From assembly GCF_013127955.1 (NCBI RefSeq), contig NZ_CP053435.1, forward strand, positions 558,001 to 622,000: DNA of 64,000 bases, in the 5' to 3' direction. The notes beneath the pieces are model-generated. The model was not told the DNA's origin. It did no database searches and saw only the letters and a list, made by a program, of their open reading frames with translations. The translations under genes were made by a program, and so were the position numbers. Below are positions 43,147 to 52,102 of the stretch, piece after piece. How positions within the stretch are numbered: the stretch's first letter is position 1; each line of letters begins with the position of its first letter. Source of the DNA: Spirosoma taeanense. GTDB taxonomy: Bacteria > Bacteroidota > Bacteroidia > Cytophagales > Spirosomataceae.

Positions 43147-44835
43147 TTACTTGCCCATTTGGGTACGGCTCGACGCTTCGGCCCGCATCAGTACGGTATT
43201 GTCGGGGTCGATGACGATAGTAGCCGGTTTTGCCGACACCGGTATGGTAAACGACTGCGCCTGCTGGTTCATAATCAGCTTGCCGCTGCGCGACAATTCG
43301 CGGCCGCTCGCGTTGCGAACGCTGAACGTAAGCGGCAACACAAAGACCGTACCGGTACGCTGAATCTGCCGAACGTCGATAACCAGTTCCTTCTTGGCCG
43401 CGTCGTAACTCGATTCCCAGACCAGATCAGGGTAACCGGGCTGGTAGAGCCACTGCTGGAAAAACTGCCCCAGCTTTTTCCCCGAAACGCTTTCCATTAC
43501 CGACTGAAAATCGCTGGTTTGGGCGTTAGCGTTGCGAAACTTTTCATAATAGGCCCGAATGCCTTTCCAGAAAATGTCGTCGCCGACTTCGTGGCGGAGC
43601 ATGTGCAGAATCCAGCCGCCTTTCTGATAGGAAAGCGGGTTCAGTAGGTCCATCAGGTTCGTCGTGGTCGAATCCACAACAGTGCCTTTGGGCTTCAGGG
43701 CCGTATAGCGGAATATTTGGTTTTTGTTCTGATTCAGCACGGCGTTGAGGGTATCGCGGCCGTAGGCGTGTTCCAGATATAGTCCTGAAAAATACGTCGC
43801 GAAGCCTTCGCTCAGCCAAAGCTGCGACCAGTCGCTTTCGGTCGCCGAGTTGCCGAACCACTGATGCGCAATCTCGTGCGCCAGCAGGGCCTCTACGTCC
43901 GAGTCTTTATGACCGACAATGACTTTCTCATTGTAGAAAATACAACTGGCGTTTTCCATGCCACCAAAAACCGTGGTTGATTCAACGTTTGCCAGCTTTT
44001 CGTACGAATAGGGGCCAATCCGTTCAATGAAATATTGCAGAATCTCCTTCGCCGGCCGGTAGTCAATGAACCCTTTCTGGCTGTCGTTGGGGTAAAGCCA
44101 GCTTTGTACGGGTACCCCGCCCACTGCGCCAACGTCTTCGACTGCGAAGCGGGCCGCCCCAATGACCATCACTTTCGTTGGGATGGGTGTACTTTCCTGC
44201 CAGCGCGTCAGCTTGCGGGGTGTTCGGCCGCCCGCGACCGCACTTTCGCCCAGCAACTTTCCGTTGGCAATGACGCGATAGGTAGCGGGCGTATTAACCG
44301 TAAAGGAGCAGGTCGCCTTGTCGGATGGGTGATCAACAACGGGCAAATAGTTACGGGCGTTGTTGGGCCAGTTGTCGCCGAAGAACGTCCGGTCGCCGTA
44401 CTTATTCCGGCTGATGATGAGTCCACGGGCGGGTGTACCCTCGTAACGGATTGTAACTTCCGTCGGCTGGTTGGGAGCGGGAGGGAGATTGATAAACACC
44501 CGGTCGTTACGGTGGCTGAACGGGGCGGTTTTGCCATCGGCCAGACGCACTTCCCGCACCCGCATTCCTAATGTAGCGTCGGCGCGTTGGCCGGAGTCAG
44601 GCCGGGCCGCGACGAGGTCGAACCAAACCGTCTGGCGATCGTCGGCGCGGGTAAAGCGGATGGTTGTTTCACCCTGAATTTGGTTGGTTGAGTCGCTCAG
44701 CGTGAGCGAGAATGCATAGTGCTGAACGTCGACGCCTGGCTGCGTATACCGCGCCAGATTACCCGGAAACTGGGCGTAGGCAGCGGGAATTAAAAACAGG
44801 AAAAGAAATAGGTTTTTCAAACGTAAATGCCTCAT
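43147..44835 (-). CDS. M1-family metallopeptidase, secreted
   Basis: 562 residues from ATG at 44835, which shares one base with the permease stop (TAATG); the longer frame to 44940 lies inside that gene. Signal peptide LKNLFLFLFLIPAAYAQ. M1 features: GGMENA substrate loop, zinc motif HEIAHQWFGN (H-E-x2-H) and downstream WLSEGFATYF giving the third ligand Glu. The C-terminal part has a beta-sandwich. It removes N-terminal residues from peptides outside the cytoplasm. It is translationally coupled to the MacB-type permease. Confidence 0.93.
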   Translation of the reverse strand: MRHLRLKNLFLFLFLIPAAYAQFPGNLARYTQPGVDVQHYAFSLTLSDSTNQIQGETTIRFTRADDRQTVWFDLVAARPDSGQRADATLGMRVREVRLADGKTAPFSHRNDRVFINLPPAPNQPTEVTIRYEGTPARGLIISRNKYGDRTFFGDNWPNNARNYLPVVDHPSDKATCSFTVNTPATYRVIANGKLLGESAVAGGRTPRKLTRWQESTPIPTKVMVIGAARFAVEDVGAVGGVPVQSWLYPNDSQKGFIDYRPAKEILQYFIERIGPYSYEKLANVESTTVFGGMENASCIFYNEKVIVGHKDSDVEALLAHEIAHQWFGNSATESDWSQLWLSEGFATYFSGLYLEHAYGRDTLNAVLNQNKNQIFRYTALKPKGTVVDSTTTNLMDLLNPLSYQKGGWILHMLRHEVGDDIFWKGIRAYYEKFRNANAQTSDFQSVMESVSGKKLGQFFQQWLYQPGYPDLVWESSYDAAKKELVIDVRQIQRTGTVFVLPLTFSVRNASGRELSRSGKLIMNQQAQSFTIPVSAKPATIVIDPDNTVLMRAEASSRTQMGK

Positions 44836-46040
44836 TACTCTTTGGCTAATGTCCGGGAAATATTCATGCGGTAAACCCCCAGCGCAGGCAGGGCGGCCGC
44901 CAGCAAGCCAATCAGAATGGCTACACCCAATAAAGCCCATTCGTCGGGAAGAATACCGAACGCGGCCAGATCGTAATGATATTCAGAGGAGACACTGCTC
45001 GAAAACAGCCATAGACCCACGCGGCTCAACAGAATACCCAGCACAAAGCCAATCAGAGCCAGCACGAGCCCTTCGAGCAGCAGCATGCCGAATAACTGCG
45101 CCCGGGTTGCACCCATCGACAGCATCAGCGCCATTTCATAACGGCGTTCTTTCAGGGAGTTATAAAGCGATACAAACACGCTGATACCTGAAATTAGCAT
45201 AATCACAATTGCCAGCCCACGCAGCGTTTCAACGCCTACACCCAGCAGCGAAAACAGACGGTTTATTTCGATGTTCGGCAGGGCCGCCTGTAGTTTCGAG
45301 TTCGTGTTGATGCCTCGCGCCAGCATCATCCCCAGCGGGTTCCGGAACTTGATGAGCATACTCGTAATCTCGTGCGGCTCATCTTCATGCTCTTCGCCTT
45401 CAGGTGCTTCCTCACCTTCGTGGCCATGATCGTGGATGGCCCACACGCTCGACAGCGGGGTCAGAATAAGCTGGTCGGCAACCGTATTGCTTCGATTCAG
45501 AATCCCAACAACTTTGTATTTAGTATCGGCATGGGCTTCACCCTCGGCGTCCAGACCGTGTGAGCCGCTAAACGTATCGCCCAGCTTCAGACCGGCCGCT
45601 TCAGCTACGCGGGGACCAATCACGGTTTCCAGATTCTGCTGAAACAGCCGCCCCTGGCCAACGGTCGCGCCAAAATGATCAAGGTATTTTTTGTTAGTTC
45701 CGATAATCCGGAACGACTGGTAGTTGTCGCCCATCGCCAGCGGGATGGCGGTTTGAATCATGGGGTTACGTGTCAGTCGGTCGGCTTCGTCAAGAGGAAT
45801 ATTGCCCGTCGGCGAATCAATCTGATAGATACTCGACAGAATCAATTGCAACGGGCTACCCTTCGCGCCCAGAACCATATCAATCCCTTTGATATTCTTC
45901 CGGAACTGGTCGTCGAGCTGCTTGTTGAGCAGGAGCAGCAACGAGATAATGGTGATGCCAAAGGTCATGAGCAGTCCGCTCAGAAAGCTGCTCAGCGGTT
46001 TGTCTTTAAGGTTACTCCAACTGATTCGGAACAGGTTCAT
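44835..46040 (-). CDS. FtsX/MacB-type ABC permease with His/Glu-rich loop
   Basis: 401 residues. One N-terminal helix (about 15-37), a large periplasmic MacB_PCD domain, and three C-terminal helices (LRGLAIVIMLISGISVFVSL onward) in the FtsX pattern. The periplasmic domain has a His/Glu/Gly-rich insert near residue 200 (HDHGHEGEEAPEGEEHEDEP), which could bind metal. No ATP-binding gene lies beside it, although such permeases need one; the partner may be encoded elsewhere. It is coupled to the M1 peptidase gene through a TAATG overlap. Confidence 0.88.
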   Translation of the reverse strand: MNLFRISWSNLKDKPLSSFLSGLLMTFGITIISLLLLLNKQLDDQFRKNIKGIDMVLGAKGSPLQLILSSIYQIDSPTGNIPLDEADRLTRNPMIQTAIPLAMGDNYQSFRIIGTNKKYLDHFGATVGQGRLFQQNLETVIGPRVAEAAGLKLGDTFSGSHGLDAEGEAHADTKYKVVGILNRSNTVADQLILTPLSSVWAIHDHGHEGEEAPEGEEHEDEPHEITSMLIKFRNPLGMMLARGINTNSKLQAALPNIEINRLFSLLGVGVETLRGLAIVIMLISGISVFVSLYNSLKERRYEMALMLSMGATRAQLFGMLLLEGLVLALIGFVLGILLSRVGLWLFSSSVSSEYHYDLAAFGILPDEWALLGVAILIGLLAAALPALGVYRMNISRTLAKE

Positions 46041-46094
46041 CAGGCGTTGGTAAGAGTGACAGGTTAGCGAGTTATAATCCGTCAGCTTGGCTGC

Positions 46095-46526
46095 TTATAA
46101 ATCCAGTTTAAAGTGGTGCGATGCAATATTGAACCGCTTGTTGAGGTATAACCGATGCGCGTCGTAGCGAGCCGGATTCTGGCCGGAATCCAGTGAAACG
46201 CACTGGCAACCTGTTTGCCGGGCCTGTTCAATAACGAAATCGAGTAACGCGCTGGCGTACCCTTTACCCCGGGCATCAAGCAGGGTCGACAGATCGTCAA
46301 TATAAATAGTTTTGCCGCTGTAGAGCAGATTCATGGTCCGGTAACCAATCACCGCCGGAGCCGTTGACGTACTGTCGTCGATAAACGCCAGCACAAACTG
46401 TTCATGCGCCTGCTGGTAGCGAATCCGCTTGAAGGCGAGGTCGGCGGTCAGGTGTGGACGTAACGCCAGCAGTGCTGGCAGGCATCGTTGAACATCGGCG
46501 TCCGACTGGGCGATTGTTACAGTCAT
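46095..46526 (-). CDS. GNAT-family N-acetyltransferase
   Basis: 143 residues. GNAT core: PAVIGYRTMNLLYSGKTIYI, then the acetyl-CoA motif LLDARGKGYASALLDFVIE (R/Q-x-x-G-x-G/A) and a C-terminal LDSGQNPARYDAHRLYLNKR. The start overlaps the hemC stop by 4 bases, indicating coupling. Substrate unknown; C-terminal HRLY...RF resembles small-molecule or protein N-terminal acetyltransferases. Confidence 0.88.
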   Translation of the reverse strand: MTVTIAQSDADVQRCLPALLALRPHLTADLAFKRIRYQQAHEQFVLAFIDDSTSTAPAVIGYRTMNLLYSGKTIYIDDLSTLLDARGKGYASALLDFVIEQARQTGCQCVSLDSGQNPARYDAHRLYLNKRFNIASHHFKLDL

Positions 46527-47449
46527 AGCGTCTGACGAATTTGCTGAAGAAGTTCATCGCCCCCTCGCTCCAGTGTGCTCTCGGCCAGAGCATGTCCTAG
46601 TGCATCGGCCTCGCCGGGTGCTCCTACGAACGTATCCCGAATGATTTTACTGCCGTCCAGGCTAACCAATCCGCCCGTCAGGCTGATGGTTTGTTCGGGC
46701 GTCCACTGCGCCAGGGCAAAGGACGGGATGCTGCATCCGCCTTCCAGCCGCGCCAGAAACGCCCGTTCGGCCAGCAGGCAGGCCTCGGTGGGCGCATGGT
46801 TGGTTAGCTGCCGAATGGAATTCAGCTTGTTCAGGGCCAGCGTATCTGCGACTTCAATGGCAATACTGCCCTGGCCTACGGGTGGCGTAAACTCCCGAAC
46901 GGGCAGATGCTCAACAATTAAATCGTCGTAACCCATGCGGTGAACACCGGCGTAGGCCAACAGCAGCGCATCGCACTGGCCCTCATCGAGTTTGCGCAGG
47001 CGGGTTTGCAGGTTACCGCGCATTTCTACTGTCGTAATATGCGGACAAAGGTGTTTCAGCAAAGCAACCCGGCGGGTAGAGGACGTACCGACGGTGAACT
47101 CCCGGCCGCTGGTCAGTGAGAGCGTTCGGTCGCGGCTGATGAGCACATCGTTGGCGGGCTCGCGCTCGGTGAAGGCAATGAGTGCTAATCCGGTCGGTAG
47201 AGTTGACGGCATATCTTTGGCGCTGTGCACTGCGATGTCAATGCTGCCCACCCGGAGCTGATCTTCAAGCTCCTGGGTAAATACCCCCTTGCTGCCAATT
47301 TTCGACAGCGAGCGGTCGAGTACTTTATCGCCTTTAGTGTCAATAAGAACCAGTTCAGACGTAAGTCCGCCCGCCTGTAATAAGGTTTGTATGTGTTCAG
47401 CCTGCCAGACGGCCAGCCGACTGCTGCGTGTTCCAATTCTGATATGCAT
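46523..47449 (-). CDS. hemC: Hydroxymethylbilane synthase (porphobilinogen deaminase)
   Basis: 308 residues from ATG at 47449 (MHIRIGTRSSRLAVWQAEHI), the normal HemC start; the long extension to 47596 is not part of the family. IGTRSSRLA, VHSAKDMPSTLPTGL, GTSSTRR and RMGYDDLI are present, and ARLEGGCSIP holds the Cys that carries the dipyrromethane cofactor. It polymerises four porphobilinogen units for haem synthesis. A TACCTTTG element ends only 7 bases before the ATG. Confidence 0.96.
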   Translation of the reverse strand: MHIRIGTRSSRLAVWQAEHIQTLLQAGGLTSELVLIDTKGDKVLDRSLSKIGSKGVFTQELEDQLRVGSIDIAVHSAKDMPSTLPTGLALIAFTEREPANDVLISRDRTLSLTSGREFTVGTSSTRRVALLKHLCPHITTVEMRGNLQTRLRKLDEGQCDALLLAYAGVHRMGYDDLIVEHLPVREFTPPVGQGSIAIEVADTLALNKLNSIRQLTNHAPTEACLLAERAFLARLEGGCSIPSFALAQWTPEQTISLTGGLVSLDGSKIIRDTFVGAPGEADALGHALAESTLERGGDELLQQIRQTL

Positions 47450-47751
47450 AACACAACAAAGGTACGGCTTAACGCCCACGAAAACAGCCTTTCTGAGGAG
47501 CAAATACACCACAGCGGTTTGTGGAAGAGAGGCCACACAAAACCACAGTGGGTAACACCACAATTCCCCACCTTGTAAATTAGTCTGTTCGCGCAAATCT
47601 GCGCAAAAATGGCCTCAGGTGTGTCAAAACGGCATTGACGCCCTGAAAAAGGATGAAATTTGCTGACAGCTTGGCGGGGATTTAGACGGAGTTTGCCTTA
47701 GGCACGAGGTTTGATTAATAGATAATACTTGAACAGTAAACAGCAACTCCT
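47450..47751. other. Divergent promoter region between hemC and the Hsp20 gene
   Basis: 302 bases between divergent genes. It holds the hemC -7 element at its left end and, presumably, the Hsp20 promoter on the right. A GCGCAAATCTGCGC inverted repeat occurs at 47591-47604. No ORF of note and no recognisable CIRCE site. Confidence 0.6.
47457..47464 (-). promoter_or_regulatory. -7 promoter element of hemC
   Basis: TACCTTTG on the minus strand, 7 bases before the hemC ATG. With the usual Bacteroidota spacing the transcript would begin at or within a few bases of the start codon. No clear -33 TTG. Confidence 0.45.
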
Positions 47752-48159
47752 ATGAAAGCGATAGAGAATGTATTTCAGGGAACGGGCGGTCAGGTTGATT
47801 TGCTCAACACCCTCTACGGCGGTTCGAGCCAAACGACGATGAACGTTGAGCGCGAAGACGAACGGCTGATCATCAGGCTGTCGGCTCCCGGTGTTAGTGC
47901 CAATTCGTTCAATGTTCTGGTTGAAGGAAACAAGCTCGTTCTATATACCTTATTGGTTAGTACGTCGGCTCGCAAGGATGGCGAAGGCAACACACAGCGG
48001 TTAGCCGTACCGATGTTTCTGCGGGTGCTTGATATTCCCACGTTTGTTGATGCCGATCAGATTGAAGCCGTCCACGAACACGGCCAGGTGCTGGTAATGC
48101 TGCCATTCAAAGACGAAGAGCACCTGCATCGGCGGATTGATATCAAAGATCTTTTCTAA
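47752..48159 (+). CDS. Hsp20/alpha-crystallin family small heat-shock protein
   Basis: 135 residues. The alpha-crystallin domain spans about 25-135: TTMNVEREDERLIIRLSAPG, SANSFNVLVEGNKLVLYTLL, RLAVPMFLRVLDIPTFVDAD and HEHGQVLVMLPF, with the A-x-x-x-n-G-V-L-like closing strand (AVHEHGQVLVMLP). A C-terminal I-x-I-like DIKDLF end replaces the usual IxI anchor. Such proteins bind unfolding proteins under stress. The family call is good although the sequence is diverged. Terminator at 48300. Confidence 0.75.
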   Translation: MKAIENVFQGTGGQVDLLNTLYGGSSQTTMNVEREDERLIIRLSAPGVSANSFNVLVEGNKLVLYTLLVSTSARKDGEGNTQRLAVPMFLRVLDIPTFVDADQIEAVHEHGQVLVMLPFKDEEHLHRRIDIKDLF

Positions 48160-48299
48160 CTGTCCAGCGAAGAGAACAATACCAGAAAACAGTTCAGATT
48201 TTTCGGAGTTGGGTTTATCCGCCTGCGGGTATTCGTTTCGGGACATGTATTCTCATCCGGGGCTTTTTTAATATGCCCTGTAGCCTATAGATTAATTTG

Positions 48300-48329
48300 A
48301 GGTCGCTTCTACGGAAGTGACCTTTTTTG
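48300..48329 (+). terminator. Terminator downstream of the Hsp20 gene
   Basis: 10-bp stem with one G-T pair closed by a C(TACG)G tetraloop, then TTTTTT. UNCG-type loops are very stable, so this is a strong stop. Either it ends a long Hsp20 3' region or a separate small transcript. Confidence 0.8.
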
Positions 48330-48496
48330 TTTCCATTAGAAGGCATGGCCTTTCTAATCGGCTGACAGTCAAGCTGCGAATCTTTTTTAGAATTATTCCA
48401 AGATATTCCTTTTAGGCTTTTTGTTCAACCTGTTGATTCCGTTTAGGTTACCGGAAACACTCCTTGATTGCACTAGTCGCCTGCTCATAAGCCGGG

Positions 48497-48526
48497 TTGT
48501 TTAAGTGGTGAGAACGCCTAATTTTG
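48497..48526 (+). promoter_or_regulatory. Bacteroidota-type promoter of nrdB
   Basis: TTG (48497-48499), 19 bases, then TAATTTTG (48519-48526): an excellent match to -33 TTG / -7 TAnnTTTG with normal spacing. The nrdB ATG at 48606 would have a leader of about 75 bases. Confidence 0.7.
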
Positions 48527-48605
48527 TTGAAACGATTTTTTGCATCAACTCGCTGCTTCCATCGGTTTCGCCGACTGGTCATACGCTGTAAAATCACTAT
48601 CTGTT

Positions 48606-49655
48606 ATGGTACAAAACGACGCAATTGAACCGATCTTAGAAGAAGACAAAAACCGCTTTGTGCTGTTTCCTATCAAGCACTGGGATATCTGGGAATACTA
48701 TAAAACCCACGAAGCCTCGTTCTGGACGGCCGAAGAAATAGACCTCGGTCAGGATATGAAGGACTGGAACAGCCTGAACGACGGCGAACGGCACTTCATC
48801 TCCCATGTCCTGGCGTTTTTTGCGGCTTCGGATGGGATTGTGAACGAAAATCTCGCCGTCAATTTTCTGTCGGAAGTGCAGTATGCCGAAGCCAAGTGTT
48901 TCTATGGCTTTCAGGTGATGATGGAAAATATCCACTCCGAGACCTATTCGCTGCTGATCGATACATACATCAAAGATCCGGCTGAAAAAGATCGTTTGCT
49001 TAATGCCATCGACACCATTCCCTGCGTTCAGAAAAAAGCCGAGTGGGCACTGCGCTGGATTGAAAACGGTACGTTTGCAGAGCGACTGATCGCATTTGCC
49101 GCCGTAGAAGGGATTTTCTTCTCGGGTTCGTTCTGCTCGATTTACTGGCTCAAAAAGCGGGGTCTGATGCCCGGCCTGACGTTCTCCAACGAATTGATTT
49201 CCCGCGACGAAGGGTTGCACCGCGATTTTGCGTGTATGCTCTACACGGACCACATCCGGAACAAGATGCCCGAGTCGCAGATTTATGATATTATTCGTAA
49301 TGCCGTCGAAATTGAGCAGGAGTTTGTAGCCGATGCCCTGCCGGTGTCGCTCATTGGCATGAATGCCGATCTGATGAAGCAGTATATTGCCTTCGTGGCC
49401 GACCACCTGCTGACGACCCTTGGCATGCGTAAACTCTATAATGTAACGAACCCGTTCGATTTCATGGATATGATCTCACTGCAGGGCAAAACCAACTTCT
49501 TCGAGAAGCGCGTTGGCGAGTACCAGCGGGGTGAAGTCATGGCGAAGTTCAAAGCCATGAAAGCGCAGGCTACCAGTACGCAGGATGCCGAAAATCCGGC
49601 TCCAGCCCCAGTCGCCGAAGAGCCTAAAGGCTTCGTAATGGATGCGGATTTTTAG
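48606..49655 (+). CDS. nrdB: Ribonucleotide reductase small subunit, eukaryote-like class Ia
   Basis: 349 residues from ATG at 48606 ([20 protein letters not shown]); the frame is open to 48540 but the nrdB family starts here and the promoter sits between. Features: iron ligands in [20 protein letters not shown], whose Tyr in CFYGFQ is the radical site of eukaryote-type R2, [12 protein letters not shown], and the EIEQEF helix. The C-terminal end GFVMDADF is the R1-docking tail of eukaryotic-like R2 proteins. It supplies the tyrosyl radical for dNTP synthesis. The large-subunit gene is not in the window. Confidence 0.97.
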   Translation: MVQNDAIEPILEEDKNRFVLFPIKHWDIWEYYKTHEASFWTAEEIDLGQDMKDWNSLNDGERHFISHVLAFFAASDGIVNENLAVNFLSEVQYAEAKCFYGFQVMMENIHSETYSLLIDTYIKDPAEKDRLLNAIDTIPCVQKKAEWALRWIENGTFAERLIAFAAVEGIFFSGSFCSIYWLKKRGLMPGLTFSNELISRDEGLHRDFACMLYTDHIRNKMPESQIYDIIRNAVEIEQEFVADALPVSLIGMNADLMKQYIAFVADHLLTTLGMRKLYNVTNPFDFMDMISLQGKTNFFEKRVGEYQRGEVMAKFKAMKAQATSTQDAENPAPAPVAEEPKGFVMDADF

Positions 49656-49703
49656 GCCTAGACATAGACTTGTGGTCAGTTGTTCGGGTTGCTGACCAAT
49701 CCT

Positions 49704-49805
49704 ATGTTAAAGCCTGATTACAGTACGCGTATTCGTCAACACAGACAAGCAACCCAACGTTGTGAAATCTGTTTACAAGACGTCGAAGATACAAAAGTAC
49801 CATGA
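49704..49805 (+). CDS. Possible small protein coupled to the DUF2283 gene
   Basis: 33 residues, ATG at 49704, ending TGA at 49803-49805 so that ATGA overlaps the DUF2283 start. The sequence is charged (MLKPDYSTRIRQHRQATQRC onward) with one C-x2-C pair (RCEICLQDVED). DUF2283 genes often have a small partner, usually DUF4258; this peptide could be the truncated tail of such a partner or a leader peptide. Unrecognised, and too short to be sure. Confidence 0.4.
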   Translation: MLKPDYSTRIRQHRQATQRCEICLQDVEDTKVP

Positions 49806-49996
49806 AGGTAAAGTATGACCGTGAAGTAGATATCCTATATATCAGGATCGCGGACTCGCCTGTTGAAGAAAGCGATGAAGAGCGGCCGGGTACTGTGATC
49901 GATTACGATGCAGAAGGAAGAGTGGTTGGTATTGAGATTATGAACGCATCGAAACGAGTAACACGGCCAGATGCTATTGAACTGGAAATCGCCTGA
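49802..49996 (+). CDS. DUF2283 domain protein
   Basis: 64 residues, full length for the family: VKYDREVDILYIRIADSPVE at the start, then PGTVIDYDAEGRVVGIEIMN and ASKRV. DUF2283 proteins are commonly next to DUF4258 genes and are thought to be antitoxin-like. The upstream partner here appears reduced to a 33-codon ORF overlapping by 4 bases. Ends before a strong terminator. Confidence 0.9.
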   Translation: MKVKYDREVDILYIRIADSPVEESDEERPGTVIDYDAEGRVVGIEIMNASKRVTRPDAIELEIA

Positions 49997-50019
49997 TATC
50001 GTCATCTTTGTTTCGTATT

Positions 50020-50072
50020 AAATAGAAAAGTCCCGGTATAGCAGCACGCTGTACCGGGACTTTTCTATTTTT
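50020..50072 (+). terminator. Terminator of the DUF2283 gene
   Basis: Very long stem of about 23 bp (50020-50042 with 50048-50070, one G-T pair) and 5-base loop, with TTTTCTATTTTT at the 3' end. Also symmetrical, so it could act on the other strand. Confidence 0.9.
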
Positions 50073-50136
50073 AGGCATAATTACTTAGATGAAGCAGACA
50101 CGGCACACATATTGTCTTCTGCGCATCAGTTGACTT

Positions 50137-50934
50137 ATGGCTGTTGAAGGCGTAAATAGGTATTTTAGATTGTGGAACCATATCGCCAATCCGGGTGAGT
50201 ATGTATTTCATAAGGGGGAGCGACGCAAACGTGACCTTCAATTCACGACAAGGCCCCTGCCTATACAGTTTCAGGTAGCTGAGCGTCTGTATCAGGTATT
50301 CAAAGAAATATTCATGGCAGATGTTTATGAGATTGATACGCTTGTTCACCAACTGCCTTCTAACCCCGTAGTCATTGATATTGGCGCAAATGCCGGTTTT
50401 TTTGAGGCTCTGCTGCTGTCCAAAATTAATCAGGCCACGATTTACGCCTATGAGCCGATTCCGGCCAACGTAAAAACATTCCAGCGGATGTTGCAGGGCA
50501 ATCCAAGACTTCAGCATCAGGTCCGGCTTTTCCAGACGGCCGTGACCGGATTGCCGCTCGACAAGCTGGAACTGTTTGCAGAAGCTGCCGAGAACAGCCA
50601 GGTGGTAGCTTCCCGGTTTGCAGGGTTTAATGAGAATAATACTCAAAAACTAGATGTCAGCTGCGTAACGCTGTCGGCTATTATCCTGAACAACAATCTG
50701 CAATCCATTGACCTGCTGAAGCTGGATTGCGAAGGCAGCGAATACGATATCCTATATCACACGGCTCCGGAACTTATAAAGCGGATCAACCGAATGGTCA
50801 TTGAAGTACATGATATTGATGAGGACCAGAATAATATCAGCGCCTTCAATGAATACATTCAGTCATTAGGCTATAGCACCACGCATGAGCCCATCAATGC
50901 ATTTTGCCATATGATGGAAGCGATTCGCCAGTGA
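50137..50934 (+). CDS. FkbM-family methyltransferase
   Basis: 265 residues. SAM-binding motif PVVIDIGANAGFFEALLLSK (about 80-98), then IYAYEPIPANVKTF and the FkbM block SIDLLKLDCEGSEYDILYHT. FkbM enzymes O-methylate sugars or natural products and are frequent in polysaccharide clusters. It is convergent with the glycosyltransferase gene (10 bases between stops), which supports a role in surface glycans. Confidence 0.9.
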   Translation: MAVEGVNRYFRLWNHIANPGEYVFHKGERRKRDLQFTTRPLPIQFQVAERLYQVFKEIFMADVYEIDTLVHQLPSNPVVIDIGANAGFFEALLLSKINQATIYAYEPIPANVKTFQRMLQGNPRLQHQVRLFQTAVTGLPLDKLELFAEAAENSQVVASRFAGFNENNTQKLDVSCVTLSAIILNNNLQSIDLLKLDCEGSEYDILYHTAPELIKRINRMVIEVHDIDEDQNNISAFNEYIQSLGYSTTHEPINAFCHMMEAIRQ

Positions 50935-50944
50935 TTGGATGGAA

Positions 50945-52039
50945 TTATAAAGCGTTTGACGCCTGCTGCTGCAGTTGGCTCATTTCGCCGGAATATACCT
51001 GCTGATAAAGTTTCCAGTAATCGGCCGCTACGGTCTCCCAGCGAAACCGCTGGCTTTGCTGCCGGAGCCGATCGGGCATGGCAGGATCGTTGCGAAAGGC
51101 TTCCATACCGCGCCGAAACGTTTCGACAACATCCGCGGCTTCGAATGAGGAAAAGTAGAAAGCGTCAGATCCACCAACTTCGGGTAAACTGGTCAGGGGC
51201 GAGCAGAATACGGGCTTGCCCAAAGCCATAGCTTCCACAACGGGCAGACCAAAGCCTTCAAGCAGCGATGGGAACATAAACGCGTCGCAGTTAGCGTAAA
51301 GCCACCATTTGGTTGACTCGTCGATTGGGCCGGGCATCAGCAGCCGGTCGGCTATACCCATCTGGCGGGCCTGCTCCCGAATCTCCTGCCCATACGGACG
51401 ATCGTCGGGACCCGCCAGCACCAGGCGATACTCCGGAAACGCTTCCAGAATCGGCAGTAGGGTATGCACATTTTTATACGGCTGCAGCATCCCGATAAAA
51501 AACAGAAACGGACCATCGGGCCGAATGGAGGGGGGCGTTTCGGGGGCTTTTGAAGGTGTTTCGACTCCGCAGTAAATAACCTGCAAGGGGGTGTGGGCGG
51601 GTACCGCCAACTGCTCCCGAATGTCCTGCGCTACGTACGCTGATATAGTCGTAATGGCAACCGCCTGATTAATCCGTTGCTGATAACGCTTTTTCTGGCG
51701 TGCTCTCCGTTGAAGAGAGTATTCCGGCAGTGACAGATAGTTGAGATCCAGAATCGTATAGATCAATGGGGTACTACGGCCAGGTAAAAAACGGGTTCCC
51801 TGATAGGGGCAGTGCCAGACGTCAAACTTCCACGGATGCCATAATCGGCGCCATTTGGCCGCTACTTTGTAGGTAGCCAAAGGGCCAAAAATACCCACCT
51901 GTTCGCGGGAAACCAGAAAGGTGATTTCCCAGCCCGGTGGTTTCTGACGCACCAGTTCCCGGCCTAGATGTAAACAAAGCTGACCCAAGCCACTGGTTAG
52001 GTTAGCCATGCGTTCGGTATCCAGAAAAACTCGGGGCAT
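50945..52039 (-). CDS. Glycosyltransferase family 4 protein
   Basis: 364 residues. N-terminal domain with MANLTSGLGQLCLHLGRELV; C-terminal GT-B domain with PFLFFIGMLQPYKNVHTLLP, LLMPGPIDESTKWWLYANCD, FPSLLEGFGLPVVEAMALGK and PVFCSPLTSLPEVGGSDAFY (E-x7-E). Family-4 enzymes transfer sugars with retention, often in LPS or exopolysaccharide assembly. It sits beside the FkbM gene. Confidence 0.93.
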   Translation of the reverse strand: MPRVFLDTERMANLTSGLGQLCLHLGRELVRQKPPGWEITFLVSREQVGIFGPLATYKVAAKWRRLWHPWKFDVWHCPYQGTRFLPGRSTPLIYTILDLNYLSLPEYSLQRRARQKKRYQQRINQAVAITTISAYVAQDIREQLAVPAHTPLQVIYCGVETPSKAPETPPSIRPDGPFLFFIGMLQPYKNVHTLLPILEAFPEYRLVLAGPDDRPYGQEIREQARQMGIADRLLMPGPIDESTKWWLYANCDAFMFPSLLEGFGLPVVEAMALGKPVFCSPLTSLPEVGGSDAFYFSSFEAADVVETFRRGMEAFRNDPAMPDRLRQQSQRFRWETVAADYWKLYQQVYSGEMSQLQQQASNAL

Positions 52040-52102
52040 AGGGTCGGGAAGAATGATAAAGTCACAAAATTGGGTAAAAAAGACCTATTGAGAAAATGCC
52101 CC

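Larger units (their letters stand above)
48160..48605. other. Gene-free stretch between Hsp20 and nrdB
   Basis: 446 bases without a convincing ORF. It contains a terminator-like hairpin at 48300-48329 (140 bases after the Hsp20 stop, giving a long 3' region) and the nrdB promoter at 48497-48526. Nothing else recognised. Confidence 0.6.

Noticed and set aside
44035-44571. 178-codon ORF antisense to the M1 peptidase
   Set aside because: Inside a conserved gene; no signal, no domain.
39303-47449. A single defence island covering the whole minus-strand run
   Set aside because: Only the ATPase/TOPRIM pair looks defence-like; hemC, M1 peptidase, GNAT and cystathionine beta-synthase are ordinary genes, and Uma2 alone is not evidence of defence.
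48636-49406. 256-codon ORF antisense to nrdB
   Set aside because: It lies wholly inside a well-supported gene, has no family features, and arises from codon bias on the opposite strand.
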